64,000 nt of DNA, taken from the NCBI GenBank assembly GCA_015065975.1, contig SVPG01000008.1, positions 1 to 64,000 of the forward strand, in the 5' to 3' direction. Shown here in pieces: positions 16,492-24,678 of the stretch. Position 1 is the stretch's first letter; each line of letters opens with the position of its first letter. Both the position numbers and the translations under genes were made by a program. Origin of the DNA: Oscillospiraceae bacterium. Lineage in GTDB: Bacteria > Bacillota > Clostridia > Oscillospirales > Acutalibacteraceae. The notes beneath the pieces are model-generated. The model made no database searches. It worked only from the letters and a program-made list of their open reading frames with translations, and was not told the DNA's origin.

Positions 16492-17676
16492 TTATTCAAT
16501 CGGAGTACAGTTTATACTTCCGTCCACAAAGGTCAGCTCTATTCTGTCACATTCCTTTGCTTCCTGCGCGCTGTAAAGAGTCCTGTCACCGTCGGACGCT
16601 ATACAGTATCCGCGCGAAAGCACGGACAGCGGATTGAGTGCTGCAAGCTTTGCGCAGACGGAGGAAAATCTGTAAACCGCGGATTCGTATTTCGAAAAAA
16701 CACTTGCATTTATTCTCAGTAAAGCGTTATCAAGCGACGATTTCTTCGACTGAAGCTGTTTCTGCGGAGAATTTGCCTCACAGATATGAGAAGCCTTATC
16801 CGTCCGCATTTCAAGATGCTTTATTCTCATTTTCACACTCTCACGGCAGGTATAGCTCAGAGAGCGTATATAATCAAGCAGCGCATTACCGTCAGGCACC
16901 GCAAGCTCAGCCGCTGCCGAGGGTGTCGGTGCGCGAAGGTCGGCCGCAAAATCGCACAGGGTAAAATCGGTCTCGTGACCGACAGCCGATATCACGGGGA
17001 TATCCGACGCTGCAACCGCTCTTACAACAATCTCGGTATTGAACGACCACAGATCTTCGATCGAGCCGCCTCCACGTCCGACTATCATAACGTCGCACGC
17101 GTTCGTCTCGTTGAGAAAGGCTATCGCCGCCGCGATCTGCTGCGATGAGCCGATACCCTGCACCTGCACGGGACAGAGCACTATATCGGCAGGAGGATAT
17201 CTCCTCGATATGACGTTTATAATATCCTGAACCGCGGCGCCCGTCTTTGACGTTACAACACCGACCCTTTCGGGATATTCGGGAATCGGCTTCTTCCTCG
17301 ACCGGTCGAAGAGACCTTCTCCTTCAAGCTTTCTGCGAAGCTGTTCGTACGCGAGGAAAAGCTCTCCAGCTCCGTCGGGCTGAAGCGACGTTACGACGAG
17401 CTGAAACTGACCCGAAGGCTCATAAAGCGTTATCTTGCCGTGTGCAATGACCTTCATTCCGTTTTCGGGAACGAACCTCATCCACTTTCTGTTCCATTTG
17501 AACATGGCTGCGGAAATTGCCGCCGATTCGTCCTTGAGGGTAAAATACATATGACCCGAGCTGTGATTTTTCAGATTTGAGATTTCACCCGTAACCACAA
17601 CCTCGGACAGCACTGCATCTTCATCAAATATTGACTTTACATACCCGTTTATTTCACTTACGGTAAAAACCTGCAT
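16492..17676 (-). CDS. xseA: exodeoxyribonuclease VII large subunit
   Basis: This 394-residue nuclease has an N-terminal OB-fold (FTVSEINGYVKSIFDEDAVLSEVVVTGEISNLKNHSSGHMYFTLKD, residues 3-50). The catalytic core contains RVGVVTSKTGAAVQDIINVISRRYP, VGRGGGSIEDLWSFN and ISAVGHETDFTLCDFAADLRAPTPSAAAE. A C-terminal coiled-coil region and RGYCIAS ending complete it. The ATG is 12 nt from the GAAAGG site, which overlaps the stop of the upstream tsaD-like gene. Confidence 0.96.
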   Translation of the reverse strand: MQVFTVSEINGYVKSIFDEDAVLSEVVVTGEISNLKNHSSGHMYFTLKDESAAISAAMFKWNRKWMRFVPENGMKVIAHGKITLYEPSGQFQLVVTSLQPDGAGELFLAYEQLRRKLEGEGLFDRSRKKPIPEYPERVGVVTSKTGAAVQDIINVISRRYPPADIVLCPVQVQGIGSSQQIAAAIAFLNETNACDVMIVGRGGGSIEDLWSFNTEIVVRAVAASDIPVISAVGHETDFTLCDFAADLRAPTPSAAAELAVPDGNALLDYIRSLSYTCRESVKMRIKHLEMRTDKASHICEANSPQKQLQSKKSSLDNALLRINASVFSKYESAVYRFSSVCAKLAALNPLSVLSRGYCIASDGDRTLYSAQEAKECDRIELTFVDGSINCTPIE

Positions 17677-17692
17677 CAGGCATCATAACCTT

Positions 17693-18631
17693 TCACCGAC
17701 CGCTGCGGTCTTCAAAAGCACGGGAAGCAAGAATTGCAATTCCCGCTGCATTGTCACACGAGAATTCCGGTTTTGCAAAATACGCCCCGTAACGTTTCGT
17801 AAAATCTTCTCTTATTATGCTGTTTGACATGACACCGCCAGCAAACAGCAGCGGGATATCCCCGTATTTTTCAAGAATACTGTCCGCCATATGCATAAGC
17901 GCACGACGGATATATTCGATGCAGGTACGTGCAATCTTTTCATCGGGCTGACCGTCCGATTTCATCTTCCTGCATATATTCTCAACGCCTGACAGGCATA
18001 TATCCATACCCTTTTTCGCAACCTTCAGACCCTTTATAGGCTCATTCCAGCAAAGTGCGAGTTTTTCAAGATGGGCACCTCCCGGGAAGGGCAGCGACAG
18101 CATATTTGCCGTTCTGTCAACAGCCTGTCCCGCTTTGAGATCAAGCGAGCCGCAGAGATATTCGGTCTCGTATCCGTACTCACCGCATTTTACCATAACA
18201 GCCTCAGTCGTTCCGCCCGAAACGTGGAACGCACAGAACCTGTCACCGACATTCGGCGAAAATCCTGCCGAATAGGCTGCGGCGGCGATATGCCCCTCCT
18301 GATGGGAAAAGCAGTAAAGCGGAACTCCAAGCACCGACGCGAGAACACGGGCAGTGCTGTGTCCTGCCTCAAAGCAGGGCATATACGAACCTTCTATCGG
18401 ACGGGGTCTTACCGACACTCCTACGGCTTCTATCTCAGCTTTATCCGTACGACCGAGCGCCTCGACAATCTGCGGAAGCTGGCGGACATGATGAAAAACG
18501 GCATCACTCTGACGGATACCGAGTTCACCCTCCTTGACGGGAAGCAGCTTTTTCGACTGCACAACGTCTTTGCCGTCAAAAATCGCGGCAGAGGTTGTAT
18601 AGTTGCTTGTATCTATTCCGAGAAAGGCCAT
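17693..18631 (-). CDS. TsaD/Kae1-like M22 family protein (paralogue)
   Basis: This 312-residue ASKHA-fold protein resembles TsaD. It begins FLGIDTSNYTTSAAIFDG, carries the metal-binding HQEGH (HxxxH) near residue 118 and the nucleotide-binding AFHVSGGTTEAVMV. The end, FAGGVMSNSIIREDF, also matches. It is shorter than true TsaD (about 335-345), and its place between nusB and xseA is typical of a clostridial paralogue, not of the tsaD locus. Whether it takes part in tRNA t6A formation is unknown. Confidence 0.85.
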   Translation of the reverse strand: MAFLGIDTSNYTTSAAIFDGKDVVQSKKLLPVKEGELGIRQSDAVFHHVRQLPQIVEALGRTDKAEIEAVGVSVRPRPIEGSYMPCFEAGHSTARVLASVLGVPLYCFSHQEGHIAAAAYSAGFSPNVGDRFCAFHVSGGTTEAVMVKCGEYGYETEYLCGSLDLKAGQAVDRTANMLSLPFPGGAHLEKLALCWNEPIKGLKVAKKGMDICLSGVENICRKMKSDGQPDEKIARTCIEYIRRALMHMADSILEKYGDIPLLFAGGVMSNSIIREDFTKRYGAYFAKPEFSCDNAAGIAILASRAFEDRSGR

Positions 18632-19056
18632 CAGTTTTCGCCCTGTGATCTAACAAGGCTGCCGAGAACTCCGTTTACGAAGCCTGCCTCTTCATCGCTG
18701 GCGTATGTCTTTGTAAGCTCGACCGCCTCGTTTATCGAAACGGGGGCATCAACCTTGCCGTTAAGTATCTCATAGACAGAGAGTCTGAGCACCGCGAGGA
18801 CGACCTTGGAAAGTCTCGCCTTGCTTCTTGCAACAAGGAATTTCTCGATAGTGCCGTCTATCCGTTCGAGATCCTCAAAAACAGCAACGGCATAATCGCG
18901 GGCCATATCGGTTACAACGATATCTCTCGCCTGGGCTGCGCCCTCGATAATATCGTCGACCGAGTCCTCCGAGAATGATTTTTCAAAGATCAGTGCAAAA
19001 GCCTGTTCTCTTGAAGCGTGTGCCTCTTTTACAAGGCTGTTCTTTTTCGACTGCAT
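18631..19056 (-). CDS. nusB: transcription antitermination factor NusB
   Basis: This 141-residue all-helical protein binds boxA RNA with S10 during rRNA antitermination. It shows the N-terminal SREQAFALIFEKSF and the C-terminal PVSINEAVELTKTYASDEEAGFVNGVLGSLV, both conserved in NusB. It is the first gene of the housekeeping operon running to cwlD; its own promoter (19173-19201) and a leader terminator hairpin lie upstream. Its stop overlaps the next start by one base. Confidence 0.95.
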   Translation of the reverse strand: MQSKKNSLVKEAHASREQAFALIFEKSFSEDSVDDIIEGAAQARDIVVTDMARDYAVAVFEDLERIDGTIEKFLVARSKARLSKVVLAVLRLSVYEILNGKVDAPVSINEAVELTKTYASDEEAGFVNGVLGSLVRSQGEN

Positions 19057-19068
19057 AATTCCTCCGAA

Positions 19069-19108
19069 AATAAAAGAGCTTTCCGAAATAAATAATTATA
19101 CGGAAAGC
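19069..19108 (-). terminator. terminator hairpin in the nusB leader
   Basis: GCTTTCCG pairs with CGGAAAGC around a 15-nt AT-rich loop, followed on the minus strand by TCTTTTATTTT and then the nusB ribosome site. It lies downstream of the nusB promoter, so it can attenuate nusB as well as end spoIIIAH transcripts. Confidence 0.7.
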
Positions 19109-19172
19109 CCTGATTCATCAAATACTATGTTTTCAAAACTTACCATGTAAACGGCATTTTCGCCGCATACAA

Positions 19173-19201
19173 AGTATAGCACATAATGAAAAATAATACA
19201 A
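19173..19201 (-). promoter_or_regulatory. sigma-A promoter of the nusB operon
   Basis: TTGTAT (19201-19196), 17-nt spacer, TATACT (19178-19173) on the minus strand, abutting the spoIIIAH stop codon. It separates vegetative expression of nusB and following genes from the sporulation operon upstream. Confidence 0.7.
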
Positions 19202-19777
19202 CTATTTTGCTTCAATAATCTTTATCGCGGAAGGCGAAATTTCCGTCTGTCCCATCACGATATCCTGAATGATCGCAACGGTGGAAGCATCGATCCCGTT
19301 TCCGCTCGGCAAAAGTATTACATTGACCTGAGAATCGCTGATTATTACCACGCAATCCTTGAATCCCTTCGCCTTTATCAGAGCCTCTGCCGCGCTTTCA
19401 GCCTCCATGCGTTTTGCTATCTGAGCTGCCGCCGTGACCGCTGCACTCTTTTCCGAATCGGAAAGAGAAGCATCGTCGATAATATCCTGAAGCGTTGCGA
19501 GCGCTTCGTTTCTTGCGGTGGTTCTTTCGCCTCTGAATTTTTCAAGGGAATCGGTCTGTGCCGCCGCAGAAACGGTATCGGAAGACGATGTCGGTGCTTC
19601 CACGGGCGTCGCTCCCGCGAGTGCCGCGTCTCCGAAATACTCCTCCTGACTTGCCGAGGTGTCAGCAGCACTCTGTACATATTCGGTCGACGGCGAAAAC
19701 TGCCAGTTGAGATAGACCGCCGTACCCAGTGCAAGTACCAGTCCTGCGAGTGCCCAATGTCTTTTCTTGATTGTCAT
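19202..19777 (-). CDS. spoIIIAH: stage III sporulation protein AH
   Basis: This 191-residue bitopic protein has one N-terminal membrane helix (KRHWALAGLVLALGTAVYLNW, about 5-25), an acidic Ser/Thr-rich linker and a C-terminal ring-building domain. That domain is preceded by the helix RGERTTARNEALATLQDIIDDASLSDSEK. SpoIIIAH in the mother-cell membrane pairs with forespore SpoIIQ to form the feeding-tube channel. The ATG at 19777 follows AGGAGG by 8 nt. It is the last gene of the spoIIIA operon. Confidence 0.93.
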   Translation of the reverse strand: MTIKKRHWALAGLVLALGTAVYLNWQFSPSTEYVQSAADTSASQEEYFGDAALAGATPVEAPTSSSDTVSAAAQTDSLEKFRGERTTARNEALATLQDIIDDASLSDSEKSAAVTAAAQIAKRMEAESAAEALIKAKGFKDCVVIISDSQVNVILLPSGNGIDASTVAIIQDIVMGQTEISPSAIKIIEAK

Positions 19778-19797
19778 GTCGTGTTCCTCCTGTAAAT

Positions 19798-20373
19798 TTA
19801 TTCTTTCATCAATGCTATGCAAACCCTGTTAGGGCTTATACCAAGCGCAGTGGTAACGGCAGCACGTATCTGCTCCGCAACCTGAGGATCGCCCGCCCCC
19901 TCGCACACTATCACCACGCCCTCGACCGACGGCATGAGCTGTGTGCAGACAAGCGCCTCCTCCCCGTTATCGGTTTCCATTATGATATACGAATTTTCCG
20001 TATTCTCGCGGGATTCACGGCTCTCTTCGCCCTTCTCCGACGTATCGATGCTGGTCTTGTCGGCGCTTGCATATATGTATCTGACGCCATTCTGCAAGGT
20101 CACCATTATTTCCGTTTTTCCGGCACCGTCTATGCTCGACACGATCGCCTCAAGCCGCTCTTCAAGCTGCCGCGAATAAGCATCATAGCTGCCGTCGCCG
20201 ACCGAAGCGCCTGCCGATACCTCTTTCTTTTCGCACCCTCCTGAGCAATCCGAAAGAAGGAGCAGCAGCATCGCAATTATTCCCGCAGCCGCGATCAGCC
20301 TGACTCTCGTATCCTTACTTTTCGGGTCTTTGAAAAAAGCCCTGATCTTTTCAACAGCTTCCGTTTCTATCAT
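19798..20373 (-). CDS. spoIIIAG: stage III sporulation protein AG
   Basis: This 191-residue bitopic protein has a membrane helix near residues 25-45 (VRLIAAAGIIAMLLLLLSD) and an extracytoplasmic ring-building domain. The strand/helix pattern RLEAIVSSIDGAGKTEIMVTL is followed by the secretin-like region VEGVVIVCEGAGDPQVAEQIRAAVTTALGISPNRVCI. In Bacillus SpoIIIAG forms a large ring in the SpoIIIA-SpoIIQ channel. It precedes spoIIIAH with a 20-nt gap. Confidence 0.93.
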   Translation of the reverse strand: MIETEAVEKIRAFFKDPKSKDTRVRLIAAAGIIAMLLLLLSDCSGGCEKKEVSAGASVGDGSYDAYSRQLEERLEAIVSSIDGAGKTEIMVTLQNGVRYIYASADKTSIDTSEKGEESRESRENTENSYIIMETDNGEEALVCTQLMPSVEGVVIVCEGAGDPQVAEQIRAAVTTALGISPNRVCIALMKE

Positions 20374-20384
20374 CCTCTCCGATT

Positions 20385-20843
20385 TCAGTTGACCGTTATT
20401 CGCTCTTCATCAAGCGCAAGCAGTCCCGCCGTGATGCTCCTTATTCTTTCCTCATTCGCGTCGGCAGCTATGTCCACCCTGTCAATAGTTATGCAGCCAT
20501 CGTCGGATATATCCACGACTGTTTCGACACTTTCCACGCTGTATCCGTATTTTGCAAGCTCAGACGCCACCGTCCGCGAAATAATATCAGCCGCCATATC
20601 GGCAGTCTGCTCCGAAATCTCCTCATTTAGCCGCTCGTTGTTCACGTTTGCCGTATATCTCCCCTGTCCGTACGAGCAATCGCCGATTGACGGAATCTGT
20701 GCAAGCAGCACGCACACAAGCACCCCCGACACAACAAGACGTATAAGTTTCCCGTATCTTTCTTCGGAGAATATCCCTCCCGCAATCGCGCTGAGAATCG
20801 ATACGGCGCAGACCGTCACGGCAAAGCTCTTTATCTCTTCCAT
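20385..20843 (-). CDS. spoIIIAF: stage III sporulation protein AF
   Basis: This 152-residue protein has two N-terminal membrane helices (SFAVTVCAVSILSAIAGGIF and LIRLVVSGVLVCVLLAQI) and a soluble domain. The soluble domain ends in VVDISDDGCITIDRVDIAADA, typical of the SpoIIIAF ring-like fold. The ATG at 20843 shares its first base with the spoIIIAE stop (TGATG), showing coupling; the frame is open further upstream but overlaps spoIIIAE. It is a component of the forespore channel. Confidence 0.9.
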   Translation of the reverse strand: MEEIKSFAVTVCAVSILSAIAGGIFSEERYGKLIRLVVSGVLVCVLLAQIPSIGDCSYGQGRYTANVNNERLNEEISEQTADMAADIISRTVASELAKYGYSVESVETVVDISDDGCITIDRVDIAADANEERIRSITAGLLALDEERITVN

Positions 20844-21961
20844 CACAACGTCACCTGCCCCAGAGTCATCGCCGCCGAAATTATCATCAGAAACGCCGTG
20901 AACACAAGCAGCGACAGAATCATCGACAGCACGGCCGACATCGATTTGTACAGCGAGACTATATTTTTTGCTCCCAGAAGCTCCGCAAGAAGCACGCTCA
21001 CGTTTGTAAAAACAAGCCACACGCACGCTTTGATTATTTGCGGCAGGAAAATAAACGCGATCGCAATTATCCCGAACGAACCGACCGACATTCGCAGCAC
21101 GCCGACGCTTCCCTGCACGACTGCCGCCGCATCGCTGACCGAGCCGCCGACTATCGGCAATGTGCTCGAAAGCACATATCGCGCCGCTTTATAGGTCACG
21201 TGGTCTGTTGCCGCCGCTGTCACGGAGCTCAGAGCGGAAATCCCGGCGAGAAGGGCTGCACTCAATCCGAATATCCATTTTGCAGATTTTCCCGCAAGCT
21301 CCGAAACTCTCGAAAGTGCTCCATCGTTTCCGACCGACGCAACTATCGACATCGCCAGAAAAATCCTCAGAATCGGAAACACCACGCCGCCGACCGACAT
21401 CACGCACACATCATTGAGCACAAGTGCAAATCCGCTGTATCCCGCTGCGGTCACAGGCTGTCCCGCGACTGCCATTATCGCTGAATATATCGGCACAAAC
21501 GCCGCCGTAAAAGCACACGATTTCTCAACGGTCTCTCCCGCCTGCGCGATGAATTCCACAAGCGGAAGAGCTGAGCTGAGACAGACGAGCAAACCTCCCA
21601 CCGTATTCACCGCAGGCGCTGTCGATTTCCATGTACCTGCGCACATGGAGCACAGAAGAGATATGACAAGCGCACTGCAGCAGCAGGCAAACGGCGCCGC
21701 AACCGAACCGTCTGTCATCTCTTTTATCACTGAAATGATCTTTTCGGTATCGAAACCGTCCCCGAGTGTATTATCGGGATTGCCAACCCCCGCATCGCTC
21801 ATATAATCAAGCGTTTCGTCAGGAACCTCTTCTCTGAGTCCGTCTGCTCCGCTCGCCTGATACTGACCGTTATAAATCTCGGCAACGGACGCCGACGCGT
21901 ATATCGGAAACGAAACAAACATCAAGCATAACACAATAAATATTCCTGCTATTTTCTTCAT
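20843..21961 (-). CDS. spoIIIAE: stage III sporulation protein AE
   Basis: This 372-residue membrane protein begins with a cleavable-looking signal (MKKIAGIFIVLCLMFVSFPIYASA). An extracytoplasmic stretch follows to about residue 90, then about seven membrane helices. Conserved parts include AFVPIYSAIMAVAGQPVTAAGYSG and LPIVGGSVSDAAAVVQGSVGVL. It is the largest membrane subunit of the SpoIIIA complex. It lies 4 nt after spoIIIAD. Confidence 0.93.
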   Translation of the reverse strand: MKKIAGIFIVLCLMFVSFPIYASASVAEIYNGQYQASGADGLREEVPDETLDYMSDAGVGNPDNTLGDGFDTEKIISVIKEMTDGSVAAPFACCCSALVISLLCSMCAGTWKSTAPAVNTVGGLLVCLSSALPLVEFIAQAGETVEKSCAFTAAFVPIYSAIMAVAGQPVTAAGYSGFALVLNDVCVMSVGGVVFPILRIFLAMSIVASVGNDGALSRVSELAGKSAKWIFGLSAALLAGISALSSVTAAATDHVTYKAARYVLSSTLPIVGGSVSDAAAVVQGSVGVLRMSVGSFGIIAIAFIFLPQIIKACVWLVFTNVSVLLAELLGAKNIVSLYKSMSAVLSMILSLLVFTAFLMIISAAMTLGQVTL

Positions 21962-21965
21962 AACA

Positions 21966-22352
21966 TCATCCGTTTATTATCCCCGTCGCTTCTTCGAGCA
22001 GTTTTGAAAACAGCGGAAGAGACACGATCACAACGCATATTCTTCCCCCGATATCAACCCTTGAAGCAAGAGCATTCTGTCCTGCATCGCGGCACACATC
22101 AGATGCCGTTCCCGCAACCGCACAGATGCCGACCGCCTTCAGAAGCGTAGTCATATAAATACTTCCGTCAGGTATTCCCGTCATTGCGGTTATCGAAGAT
22201 ATGTAGGGCACGAACCCCAAGACGATATACACGGTCAGCATAACTCCCGCTGCTGCCGATATCAGAATGGCGATATTCGGCTGCCAGTCCTTCAGAGTCA
22301 CGGCAATTATGCACGCCGCCACCGCAAAAGTCGCAATCAGTAAAGCGTCCAT
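21966..22352 (-). CDS. spoIIIAD: stage III sporulation protein AD
   Basis: This 128-residue protein has four predicted membrane helices (about 4-20, 28-48, 65-85, 102-120). The family-like stretch TLLKAVGICAVAGTASDVCRDAGQNALASRVDIGGRICVV lies between the third and fourth helices. It resembles the small SctS/T-type membrane subunits of type III secretion in layout. It is closely spaced with spoIIIAC (4 nt) and spoIIIAE. Confidence 0.93.
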   Translation of the reverse strand: MDALLIATFAVAACIIAVTLKDWQPNIAILISAAAGVMLTVYIVLGFVPYISSITAMTGIPDGSIYMTTLLKAVGICAVAGTASDVCRDAGQNALASRVDIGGRICVVIVSLPLFSKLLEEATGIING

Positions 22353-22356
22353 AGTT

Positions 22357-22551
22357 TCAAAGATTGAACACGGATTTGACCGTATCGAAGAGGTCTTTTA
22401 TCTCGTCGATCATCATCATAAGCACGACTATTATTCCCGCAAGAGTTGTCATCATCGCCTGTTCTTCCCTGCCCGCTCTGATGAGTACCTGATTGAGCAC
22501 CGCCACAATTATTCCCACAGCGGCAATTTTGAAAATAAGATCAACATCCAT
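22357..22551 (-). CDS. spoIIIAC: stage III sporulation protein AC
   Basis: This 64-residue membrane protein has two helices (FKIAAVGIIVAVLNQVLI and TTLAGIIVVLMMMIDEI), ending FDTVKSVFNL, the usual SpoIIIAC size and pattern. The ATG at 22551 lies about 11 nt after GAAAGGA. The frame is open upstream to 22602 but without support and overlapping spoIIIAB. Confidence 0.92.
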   Translation of the reverse strand: MDVDLIFKIAAVGIIVAVLNQVLIRAGREEQAMMTTLAGIIVVLMMMIDEIKDLFDTVKSVFNL

Positions 22552-22582
22552 AACTGTATCATTCCTTTCGCTGCGGCTTCGG

Positions 22583-23080
22583 TCATATAACCATAAGCGC
22601 ACACATTATTCCGCCGAGAACTCCGCACACGCTGTACACCCTGCTTTTTTCCGAGAGCTCTTTTTGCGCCCGTTTTGCCGCTTTGCCGAATTCTTCTTTC
22701 ATACCGCCAAGCATGGTTATTTCTCCGTCGCTGTCGCTTCTTCCGATATATTCGCCGAGTTCTTTGATGAGCTTTTTTTCTTCTTCGCGAAGAAGCTGTA
22801 TCTCACCGCTCGACGCAACCGCTTTTTCCCACGCCTCGCGAAAATCATCCCCTTCATCGACATAAAGTCCGCACATGGATATAACGTCTGAGTCGCTGTC
22901 TTTAAGCTTTACTATCAGACGGTCGAGGGGTGTATGCTGAAACCTGATCATGCTAATCATTCTCAGACAAACCGATTCATATTCTCCAAGTATCCGCACC
23001 CGTGACCTCAGTCTTTCTCTAAGCTCCGAGCCTATCAGCACTCCGCATATAACGATCAGTAACGCTCCTATGATTTTCAA
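22583..23080 (-). CDS. spoIIIAB: stage III sporulation protein AB
   Basis: This 165-residue protein has an N-terminal membrane helix (KIIGALLIVICGVLIGSEL), a long helical GspF-like domain and a C-terminal membrane helix (SVCGVLGGIMCALMVI). It resembles type II secretion GspF/PilC domains, as known for SpoIIIAB. The start is a TTG at 23080 after AGGTGATC, inside the 3' end of spoIIIAA, so the two overlap by about 62 nt. Confidence 0.9.
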   Translation of the reverse strand: MKIIGALLIVICGVLIGSELRERLRSRVRILGEYESVCLRMISMIRFQHTPLDRLIVKLKDSDSDVISMCGLYVDEGDDFREAWEKAVASSGEIQLLREEEKKLIKELGEYIGRSDSDGEITMLGGMKEEFGKAAKRAQKELSEKSRVYSVCGVLGGIMCALMVI

Positions 23081-23972
23081 TCAGATCACCTGCATCCTTT
23101 ACTTTTATTTCTTCATCGTACAGATATTTTTTCGGGAGAAATGCTACTCTTTTGAAAGCTCCTGTTTTCAGCAGTTTCACGCACTGAGGACGCTTCATCA
23201 GCTCCTCCTCGTGCGAAGCGTGTACAGAGGCTATGACGCAGGCGCCCGCATTTACCGCCTCGCACAGAGCTGATACCTCTTCACCCGAGCCTATCTCGTC
23301 GCATATGATCGCCTGCGGATTGAGGCATCTGACGGCACGAAGCATCGCCTCGGCCTTTGCAAAACCTGTCAGCACATCACAGCATCTGCCAAGCCTGAAG
23401 GGCGACACACAACCGCACATCGCCGCTATTTCGCCTCGCTCATCACACACAGTAACGCGCCTGCCCGATTCCGACAGATATCTCGCTATATCTCTCAGCT
23501 GCGTGGTCTTTCCGCTCGACGGCACGCCGACGACAAGCAGTCCGCACAGACCTCCGCAAAAGACTCTGTCGGTCAGCTGTGTGCTGCACCCGATCACCTC
23601 TCTCGCTATTCTGAGATTGATCGAGGATATCTCCCGAATCCCCGTAAGCCTGTCCCCGTCATACACCGCTCTCGCGCCAAATCCCGCTCTGTGACCGCCT
23701 TTCACGGTTATGAACCCGTTTCTCAGTTCCTGAGTATGGCTGTACACGGAATGTCCGCAAAGATGCATAAAGGCTTCCTCCACCTGATACGGTGTCAGCC
23801 TTTCATTGCCGTAAGAGATCGTCCTTCCGCTGCTGTCGGTTATGGAAGGCGGTATCCCCGTACGAAGTCTTATCTCGCACGCTGAACGCTTGTCCTCTTC
23901 CGGCATTACGGAAAATAATTTCTGTATCTGCGCACCCATTGTGCACAGAGCATTGTCAAACTCCGTTTTCAC
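23019..23972 (-). CDS. spoIIIAA: stage III sporulation protein AA, AAA+ ATPase
   Basis: This 317-residue ATPase is related to secretion (PilB/GspE-type) ATPases. It shows Walker A VGVPSSGKTTQLRDIARYL near residue 166, the switch CDERGEIAA, Walker B AIICDEIGSGEEVSAL and the sensor ASVHAS. It powers assembly of, or transport by, the SpoIIIA channel from the mother cell. The GTG start at 23972 is preceded by AGGGA. A sequence at 24005-24013 (CGTATAAAT, minus strand) could be a sigma-E -10 element, but the -35 is poor. Confidence 0.93.
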   Translation of the reverse strand: MKTEFDNALCTMGAQIQKLFSVMPEEDKRSACEIRLRTGIPPSITDSSGRTISYGNERLTPYQVEEAFMHLCGHSVYSHTQELRNGFITVKGGHRAGFGARAVYDGDRLTGIREISSINLRIAREVIGCSTQLTDRVFCGGLCGLLVVGVPSSGKTTQLRDIARYLSESGRRVTVCDERGEIAAMCGCVSPFRLGRCCDVLTGFAKAEAMLRAVRCLNPQAIICDEIGSGEEVSALCEAVNAGACVIASVHASHEEELMKRPQCVKLLKTGAFKRVAFLPKKYLYDEEIKVKDAGDLIENHRSVTDRYMRSADRLGA

Positions 23973-24034
23973 TGCACGTCCCTGCCTTTCGGTCTCTTTG
24001 TAAGATTTATACGGCACCCGACGCTGATTTAGAA

Positions 24035-24072
24035 CAAAAAAATAAGACGCTCCCCGCAAAAGGGAACGTCTT
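24035..24072 (-). terminator. rho-independent terminator ahead of the spoIIIA operon
   Basis: AAGACGTTCCC pairs with GGGGAGCGTCTT (one G-U or mismatch), followed on the minus strand by ATTTTTTTG. It ends transcripts of the 24088-24645 gene and insulates the spoIIIA operon. Confidence 0.9.
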
Positions 24073-24087
24073 AAGAATTTCACATTT

Positions 24088-24645
24088 TCAGTTTGCGTAT
24101 TCGACCTGAGCAATGAGCTCTTTTACGAAGGAATAATATTTCTCAAAAACTGCCGAGCCCGTTTCGACATAAGCACTGTCGCTCTCAGCACCGCAGAGCA
24201 TCGCAAAAGCGTTTGCTATATTCGCGGTTGCATCGCCCGACCTTCTGTACTCGAGATAGTAGAACGAGAATGCACCCGTAAGACCCATTGATTCATACAG
24301 TGCCGGATCTTCCTTCTTGAGGGTGTCATAGAACACATTGAGAGTCGTTCTCACAATAAGCTTGTTCGGAGAGAACTCCTCAATTCCTGCAACAAAGCTG
24401 AATATCATAAGCAGCTTTTTCTGAACAGCAAGCATATCATCGGAAGGGAGAGCAGCTTCACACTCGACCGAAAGAGCGTCAATATCACCCGCAAGTGTTG
24501 CTCCTACCCTCTGAGCCTTTGCAATGTTTCCGTTCTGCTTCTGCTCCTCGTAAAGGTTCACTGTCTCATTGTCACGCGGCTCCTCCGCTTTTGAAGGCGC
24601 ACTGCCGACGATTTTCATATCGCTGTCGTCAAATCTTTCGACCAT
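24088..24645 (-). CDS. uncharacterised helical protein
   Basis: This 185-residue protein has no motif I recognise. The ATG follows AAGGAGGG by 6 nt, and a strong terminator follows the stop, so the gene is well supported. The N-terminal 40 residues are polar and probably disordered; residues about 50-185 look all-helical and soluble (SDDMLAVQKKLLMIFSFVAGIEEFSPNKLIVRTTLNVFYDTLKK). There is no signal peptide or membrane helix. Its place between the PHP gene and the spoIIIA operon gives no firm clue. Confidence 0.8.
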   Translation of the reverse strand: MVERFDDSDMKIVGSAPSKAEEPRDNETVNLYEEQKQNGNIAKAQRVGATLAGDIDALSVECEAALPSDDMLAVQKKLLMIFSFVAGIEEFSPNKLIVRTTLNVFYDTLKKEDPALYESMGLTGAFSFYYLEYRRSGDATANIANAFAMLCGAESDSAYVETGSAVFEKYYSFVKELIAQVEYAN

Positions 24646-24678
24646 CGTTTTCCCTCCTTATCATACTGTCAAAGCCGA

